DNA of 64,000 bases from Raphanus sativus (Eukaryota; Streptophyta; Magnoliopsida; Brassicales; Brassicaceae): the NCBI RefSeq assembly GCF_000801105.2, contig NC_079513.1, forward strand, positions 27,697,640 to 27,761,639. Reading direction: 5' to 3'. Position 1 is the first letter of the stretch. Each line of letters begins with the position of its first letter. The notes under the pieces are model-generated. The model was not told where the DNA came from. It saw nothing but the letters and a program-made list of their open reading frames with translations, and made no database searches. The position numbers and the translations under genes were made by a program. This document shows positions 58,205 through 64,000 of this stretch, in pieces.

Positions 58205-60516
58205 TTACCGAGCAGAGACCATTGTTGCCACTTTGAAGCTAACAGATAGCAAGAGAACCCATAAGCAAAGGAAGATCAACATAGCTCTTGTCGCTGGAAC
58301 TCCTCCTGTCTTGTTTACAGAGGAACTCATCCCATCATCTCGTTGTTGGACCAAGCCGAAAGAAAGGACTACGTTGAGGTTATCGTTCTTGTCGTATGAC
58401 CAGCCCATATCCGCTGCTAGAGTCATGTTTGATATTCTGATTATACCTGCAGTAACGTGGACCGAACCTGAAGATTGCCCTGCGTGTAGCCGAGCGTCCT
58501 TTGTTTGGAACTGGGAAGCAAATGAAGATGTCGCTCCACACATCTGGCCCGCCTTTTTGAGGAAAGGGTACTTCGAAGCTGCAATGATTCAGTTTCAGAA
58601 AGGGTCAGAACCGGTCATCAAATGATTTGTGTGACTAAGGAGTGCAAGAACATCTGAGCGTTACCTGAATCAAAGTCTGTGACAACATCTGCATCTTGCT
58701 TCGAGGAAGATCCTTCGCCACTTTCATCTTTCTCCACCACCTCTTTGCCTCCTGTGACCTCCTTCTCCAAGTCTTCAGAGGAAGGCTGCTGATTGTAAAA
58801 GTAAGTTAAAAAAGGACTTTAAACATATAGATAAACTAAGCAAGTCGAAAGCAAGACTACTCTTACTATCTGGTCGAAGCCTTCTTGGGCAGGAACCGCA
58901 TCTTCAGACTCCAACAGCTGAGAAACATCGAGAGACATATTCTGAGCGTCCACGTCGTCAAAGAAGTTAAGATAATCTTCAAAGTCAAAATCATCTGGTA
59001 GAGCACTGCCGAGCTCATTCGTTTCCAGGAAAAGATCATCGCCGAGTGGAAGGTTGTTGGTAGGATCGATGAATGACTCGTCAGGCATAATATAGTTGGT
59101 ATCAATAGGAATGTCACTGTAGCAATTACCACCCGCAAACACATTACTGTTGGACGTTTCCAGATTCACCGCGCTCTCATCTTGCACACCGCAACCGCTT
59201 TGCTCATTGGGGAACATAGAACAAGGCTGAATGCTACCATCCCGAATGATAGGCTTCTGATCCTCCTCAAAAGCTTCAAGTGGCTGTTCAAAGCAACCAC
59301 CAGAGTCCACAGCAAAGTTTTCTGGTTGAATGTAATTTCCAGAGTCTGAGTAGTTTCCTGACTCAACATTATTGCTTGATTCTCCGTGGAAATAATTAGG
59401 CTCAACAGGAATGGCATCATAGACCACCAGATTCTCAGGCTTCTACATAAGAAAATCAAATTCAGACGTTTATAGAAAAGAATGTATATTAAACATAAGA
59501 TAGTGTATGCTATGCTAATTGCTATCATCATCAACATGGCAAAAACATAAGCTAACTAACATACATCCCTAATCAAAATCTAAACAGGTATTCTGTTCCA
59601 TATATGTATTACCACATCACTTGTAACAAACACTAATGCAATACTCAGTCACTAAACACATTGATTATAAAGAGAGATAATATCTGGAGAAAAAGCTGAA
59701 GCTACAAACCTCGTCAAAGTCGTCAATGTCGAGATAAACATCATCATCATCAAAGGCCAACACTTCACTACTGAGAGCATCTTGTTCCGGCACAAAAGTC
59801 ATTTTATCCTCTTCCCACTCCTCCTCAAGATAAGGAGCACCGTACTGCTCCCCATTCTTAGGCCCCGTGCCGCTTTTCTGGAATATCCTACACAGCACAT
59901 ACGCATCCTACACACACAAACAGACTCAAACAAAGTCAATAACTCACAATCCATTCTCAGATAACAATTAAAAAAAAAAAAAAATATCTTTACCTGTGGG
60001 GCACCAGTCTTCTTCAACTCATCATCAGTAAGACGATACTCATGCATAACCCAATTAGTCCTCTCACCACTAGGAGCTCGGCCCTTGTGATAAACGAGAG
60101 TCTTCTTCATCCCAACTGCTCTCGAACCATTACGAATCTCCCGATCCTTCCCAGTCGTCTTCCAGTAGCCTTTCTCAGTGGCGCGATTGGTCTTGGAGCC
60201 GTTGTTGTACTTCTTATCAAGCATACTGAAGAAGTACCACTCCAAGTCTCTACTTTTCAGCTTCGACTTATCTATACAATCCACAAAAACCTAATCGGAA
60301 TCAAAACGAAATTCTAAAATCATCGTAATTGAGTTATATAACCAAACCTGGAAGATCCCAAGGCTCGGATTTGTACACATCGGTGACGGAGATAGCGTCG
60401 AGCTTGAAGGGTTTGTTGCAGACCTTGCGCTTGAGGTAGTAGCGAACGAGCTCCTCGTCCGTCGGGTGGAAACGGAACCCAGGAGCGAGCGTCGACGTGG
60501 CTGAGCCGCGACCCAT
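58205..60516 (-). CDS. NAC078: Membrane-tethered NAC transcription factor NAC078
   Basis: Six minus-strand exons, 60348-60516, 59994-60271, 59710-59907, 58867-59442, 58665-58788 and 58205-58578, join in frame to 572 residues. The NAC domain (about 10-160) has the expected subdomains: [58 protein letters not shown] and [11 protein letters not shown] long acidic region follows ([29 protein letters not shown]), a likely activation domain. The C-terminus ends in one hydrophobic span ([19 protein letters not shown]), so the factor is probably membrane-anchored and released by cleavage (NTL class). NAC078 (AT5G04410) regulates flavonoid genes under strong light and proteasome-subunit genes under proteotoxic stress. 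Exon 5 starts at a CAGCAG tandem acceptor, so isoforms differing by one Gln are possible. Confidence 0.94.
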
Positions 60517-60519
60517 CAA

Positions 60520-61850
60520 TTGGCGAGTAGGAATCTCCGATTCGATTAACGGATAAATTTAAGATTGGAAAAATTAGGGTTTTGAGAAGAATTTGGGGGA
60601 AAATTGGAGAAGGGGAGATTACGGAGACGTTGTTATGAAGCAACCTTGGAGAGAGAGAGAGAGAGAGAAAAAAAAAGGAAAGGGAAGAACCACGAAAGTG
60701 AGGTTGGAGAGGTGTTTATAGTGACGGTGCGTTGATATTTTGATTCGAGACGGTAACTAGTTAGGTGACACGTCAACACGTTTCTTACTATTTGTGATTT
60801 CTAGAAGTTTCCGGCAGTCGTTGGGACGCTGATCTGTTTTTTCACGCTATTTATAATTGTCAACCGGTCCAGAGAACAGGCCGAAAATGGGCCCTATTAG
60901 TTAAACGGGTTACTTATTTAGCAACCAAGGTCTCATGGAATCAATATATTATGGGCTAGGTTATAAGCAAAGAGGCCCATATATTTCTGGAATCAATGGT
61001 GGTTTACTTATAGTAGAAAAACCAAACAGCATACATTCTCCTAGTGTATACAGAAACAGCAACCACTTGTAATCTCAAAAAGCAAATAGTCATTTGGTGA
61101 AGTGAAAGAAAAAAGTTTTTTTTTGGGGATAAAATATTAAGTGAAATATATGATTCTTGTATTCGTGAAAAAAAATATTTACGTTCAGAAACCATATTGG
61201 TTTTACGTAAATATGCAAAATCACTGATCATAATTCCCAGCTAATCTCTTCGAAAGTGTTGGTTTCCAGAAAAATTGATAAAAAGAAAATTAAAGATGAA
61301 GTGGATTCGATCAAAAAAAGGAGAAGAAGATGAAGTGGATATAGGTTGATGACCGTGAGTGATATATTTCAGATGTAATTAATATACTTTCTAAGGAAAA
61401 ATAAAATAGTATATTTATAATGCCTTTAGTAGAAAAAAATAGCATATGTATTTGATTAGAACTCTCTCACTGTCGATTTAAAAGTTCATTGTCAACGAAA
61501 AAGAGAACTTTTTGTTACAACTGCAGACAAGAATTGAAACAACAAGACTCGACCCCCCGTCACGCCCCTTTCATGAGCTTTTGTTTTTCTTTTGGAATTT
61601 GGAGAAAAAAAAGAAAAAAAAATATGATCAAAAGCATTAAAGAACGTGACATCAATCTTTATACAGTTTTCCTTTGTAACAAATCGAAACTAAAAGTGAT
61701 TATATTTTAGTACTCCTCTGAAGAAAACTATAAAAAAAAAGAATGTCGCAAGTCTTCAAGAAGCAAAGAATCGTTTACATAAATATTGAATAAATTATAT
61801 ATCATTTTCCTAGTTAGCCAAAAAATGTTTATAGATTATGGTGTATATTA
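60520..61850. other. NAC078 promoter and leader, then intergenic
   Basis: A GA microsatellite (60649-60668) lies in the probable NAC078 leader. TGGGCC-type site-II boxes (60889-60895, about 60953, 60972-60978) are further upstream. The remaining sequence to the C2H2 gene stop is AT-rich and holds no recognised gene. Confidence 0.5.
60649..60668 (+). repeat. (GA)10 microsatellite, NAC078 leader
   Basis: Ten GA units (CT-rich on the transcribed minus strand) are followed by poly(A), about 135 bp upstream of the start codon. CT-rich leaders are common in plant promoters. Confidence 0.85.
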
Positions 61851-61858
61851 AAAAAAAA

Positions 61859-62965
61859 TCAGTAATAGCAATCCACAAAACTAGGAGCAGACAAGACAAG
61901 GGACATTGGTTCTTCTCTTTGTTTTGTCGGTTGATGTTCCTGTTCTTGTTCTTGTTCTTGTTCGTGTTTTTGCTTCAAAGCCAAGCTCAACCCGTTGACC
62001 CGATTCTCATCTTCCGGTGCCGGTAGATTCAGATCCAAGTCCAATGACACGACCGTCTTCTTAGCTTTCTTTGTCTCTGGCATCAGTACCAGATGATCTT
62101 GACCGTCGGATATTTGATCATACGACATGGAAGACAATGATAACTCCGTGTTGGCAGCAACCGTGGCCACCGTCACAATGGGAGTTGGTGCCGCAGCGAC
62201 AACCACCGCGCCTCTATGCCGTCTCATGTGGCCTCCTAAAGCTTGTCCTGAAGTAAACTCCGCTCCACATATTCCACATTCATGAACTTTATTGTTACCT
62301 GTCTTTCCGTAAGCGACAAGCGACCTATTGTTATTGTTCCTGTTGTTATTGTAAATATTTGTGGTTGTAACGAGTGAAGCGGCGTCGTTTTCGTAGATAC
62401 TCTTCTTAAGGTCAAGGTTGGAGTAAAAGGAGGTGGCTCTAGGTTTCTTATGGCTAGCTCTATGGCCACCTAAAGCCTGAAAAGAAGGGAAGGTCCGGTC
62501 ACACGTTTTGCACTGATAAACGTAGTAACCTGATTTGCCACCACCGTTTGATGAAGAAGTCTCTAGAAACCTCCTGCTGCTAAACCTATACGTGTTATTG
62601 TTGTTTATTTCTTGGTGAGGTATCTTGAGTTGTTGGTTGTGTTGAGAAAAAGAGTGTCCCTGGGAAAGGAGTATCAAACAATTGGCTATGTCTTGATCTT
62701 CCTCGTCTTCTTCGGCCTTCAATGTTGGGTTGTTGTTAGAGGACCAAGAGGCTGATGAGGATGAAGACGTGATCACACCATCCTTTTTGAGGTTTTCTAC
62801 AGCATTTTCCTTGGAATCAGGAACATTGGATACTTCTTCTTCAACTATAGGAGGGGATATAGAGAAAGGAATTGGAGATTGGGGACGTTGTCGCTTTGTA
62901 CGCTTCCCTTTAAGGATCAATGCTTGCTCTTTTGAGGCTGCTATCGCCTCTTCGAATGCTTCCAT
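61859..62965 (-). CDS. C2H2 zinc-finger repressor, ZAT type (AT5G04390-like)
   Basis: An intronless frame of 368 residues is read from [20 protein letters not shown]; the longer open frame upstream begins with TTG and is not used. Two plant-type C2H2 fingers with the QALGGH signature are at about 150-173 ([19 protein letters not shown]) and 228-251 ([19 protein letters not shown]). A basic nuclear-import motif [10 protein letters not shown] lies at 19-28. The L-box-like [12 protein letters not shown] is near 92-103. The EAR repression motif LDLDLNLP is near 308-315. This arrangement defines the C1-2i ZAT group, DNA-binding transcriptional repressors in stress and growth responses. Asparagine and Gln-Glu runs are encoded by short tandem repeats. 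Orthology with AT5G04390 follows from position. Confidence 0.93.
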   Translation of the reverse strand: MEAFEEAIAASKEQALILKGKRTKRQRPQSPIPFSISPPIVEEEVSNVPDSKENAVENLKKDGVITSSSSSASWSSNNNPTLKAEEDEEDQDIANCLILLSQGHSFSQHNQQLKIPHQEINNNNTYRFSSRRFLETSSSNGGGKSGYYVYQCKTCDRTFPSFQALGGHRASHKKPRATSFYSNLDLKKSIYENDAASLVTTTNIYNNNRNNNNRSLVAYGKTGNNKVHECGICGAEFTSGQALGGHMRRHRGAVVVAAAPTPIVTVATVAANTELSLSSMSYDQISDGQDHLVLMPETKKAKKTVVSLDLDLNLPAPEDENRVNGLSLALKQKHEQEQEQEQEHQPTKQREEPMSLVLSAPSFVDCYY

Positions 62966-62969
62966 TATT

Positions 62970-64000
62970 CTGATATTCAAGAAAAAGAGAAGAGGAGTTG
63001 TGTTGTTGGTTATGAAGATGTTAAGGATGAGTGATGTATATATATATATATATATATATTAATGTGTTAAGAGGAAGATGTGTGTGAGATGGAGAGAGAT
63101 GTGTGGAGAGATGGATACATAAATAGTGAGTGATATAGGAAGAGAGGAGTCAAAGAGAGACACCACCACATATATAGCAAAAATATACAAGAAAAGCTTT
63201 TTAAGTGTGTGAATATGTTTGGACTTGTCCTTTTGTAGCCTCTTAAATTTTAGTAATTTTGTTATTGTCTCTCTTCTACCATTTGCCCAACTTGGCAAAC
63301 TAATCACAATACAATGAGATAGAGAGAGAGAGAGTAACCATTTGCAACCAAATGTGCAATATTAGACAATGTATGTAGTAATCTATGTTTATTCCACTTA
63401 GTTATGCGTTGTTTAACTCTGTATAACGATTTATTTGGCTGTGATGATGTACACATCAAACAGTTTCGTTAGTTTTCTTTGTTTTTGTTAAAACTGGTTT
63501 CCACTTTGATGAGTTAATTTACATAATTTTATGAATAATTTTATGAATCACTTTAAAATAGGCATATTAAAAGACAGATGACCTCATTAAGTGTATCTTA
63601 TTAGATTATTTAATATCACTCTGAAATAGCCTTATAAATAAAAACATCAATCTGAAATAGACATTAAAAGATAACATATATAAAATTCTGCTATTTAATT
63701 AAAAAGACTTCTTATGGATATGTTATAGTAATGTAATTGGATTTTATAGGATAGGAGGATTCTTTGATTTTCGAAAAGGGAAAAGGGATTGAATTAGAAG
63801 CTTTTTCAAATCTTATGAAAAGGAAAATTATTTAAGGAAATAAAGAAAATTAATGACCGACATATTCTTAATCTTAATTATTTTTTTCATTAAAATATAT
63901 CGTATGGTATTTGAAAAATAAAATGGTATATAAAAATAACAAAAATGAATGACCGTTAAATTTTTATTCTTAATTGAAATCCATGTTATTAAATCAATTA
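62970..64000. other. C2H2 gene promoter and edge of window
   Basis: No gene is recognised. Two microsatellites are present, (TA)11 at 63037-63058 and (GA)8 at about 63319-63334. The remaining sequence is AT-rich. Confidence 0.5.
63037..63058 (+). repeat. (TA)11 microsatellite upstream of the C2H2 gene
   Basis: Eleven perfect TA units lie about 75 bp upstream of the C2H2 start codon, in the leader or core promoter. Read on the minus strand they could act as a TATA element, and length changes could alter expression. Confidence 0.85.

Overview
This window is plant nuclear DNA from the mustard family (Brassicaceae), most likely Brassica, Raphanus or a close relative. The evidence is AT-rich intergenic DNA, short GT-AG introns, and protein sequences very close to Arabidopsis thaliana. 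Gene order also matches the top arm of Arabidopsis chromosome 5 (genes recalled as about AT5G04800 down to AT5G04390), read here in descending order. Assignments come from reading the translations and from memory of the Arabidopsis proteins; no database search was possible.

Layout. 0-7.5 kb: the 5' part of a PPR gene, RPS17 and the amino-acid transporter CAT6, all on the minus strand. 7.5-13.2 kb: a long intergenic stretch, a two-SANT DIVARICATA-type MYB (+) and a mitochondrial F1-ATPase inhibitor (-). 13.4-14.2 kb: a non-autonomous hAT-like transposon. 14.5-17 kb: the plastid ACT-domain gene ACR12 (+), followed by a non-LTR retroelement at 17.4-18.7 kb. 19-26.4 kb: an ankyrin/PGG membrane protein, an ATX1-type copper chaperone and an Enhancer-of-polycomb-like gene (all +). 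26.7-28.3 kb: intronless CYP77A4 (-). 28.3-32.3 kb: gene-poor DNA with a truncated LINE and an 876-bp hAT element. 32.3-36.3 kb: a DUF668 gene and a DUF455 gene (+). 37-40.3 kb: decayed unknown coding fragments and the phytol kinase VTE5 (-). 40.3-47.6 kb: gene-poor DNA with a decayed glycosyltransferase relic and MITEs. 47.7 kb: SIAMESE (+). 52-57.8 kb: the KH-domain gene BTR1 and a kelch/coiled-coil gene (+). 58-63 kb: NAC078 and a C2H2 repressor-type zinc-finger gene (both -).

The genes do not form an operon or a dedicated pathway; this is ordinary eukaryotic gene space with independent promoters. The notable content is evolutionary. The neighbourhood is collinear but fractionated, as expected after the Brassica whole-genome triplication: one lost gene (the glycosyltransferase) is caught mid-decay in its expected slot, one gene (ATX1) looks inserted from elsewhere, and several transposons have target-site duplications that can still be read directly. 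I saw no CRISPR array, virus, toxin gene or convincing new biological system.
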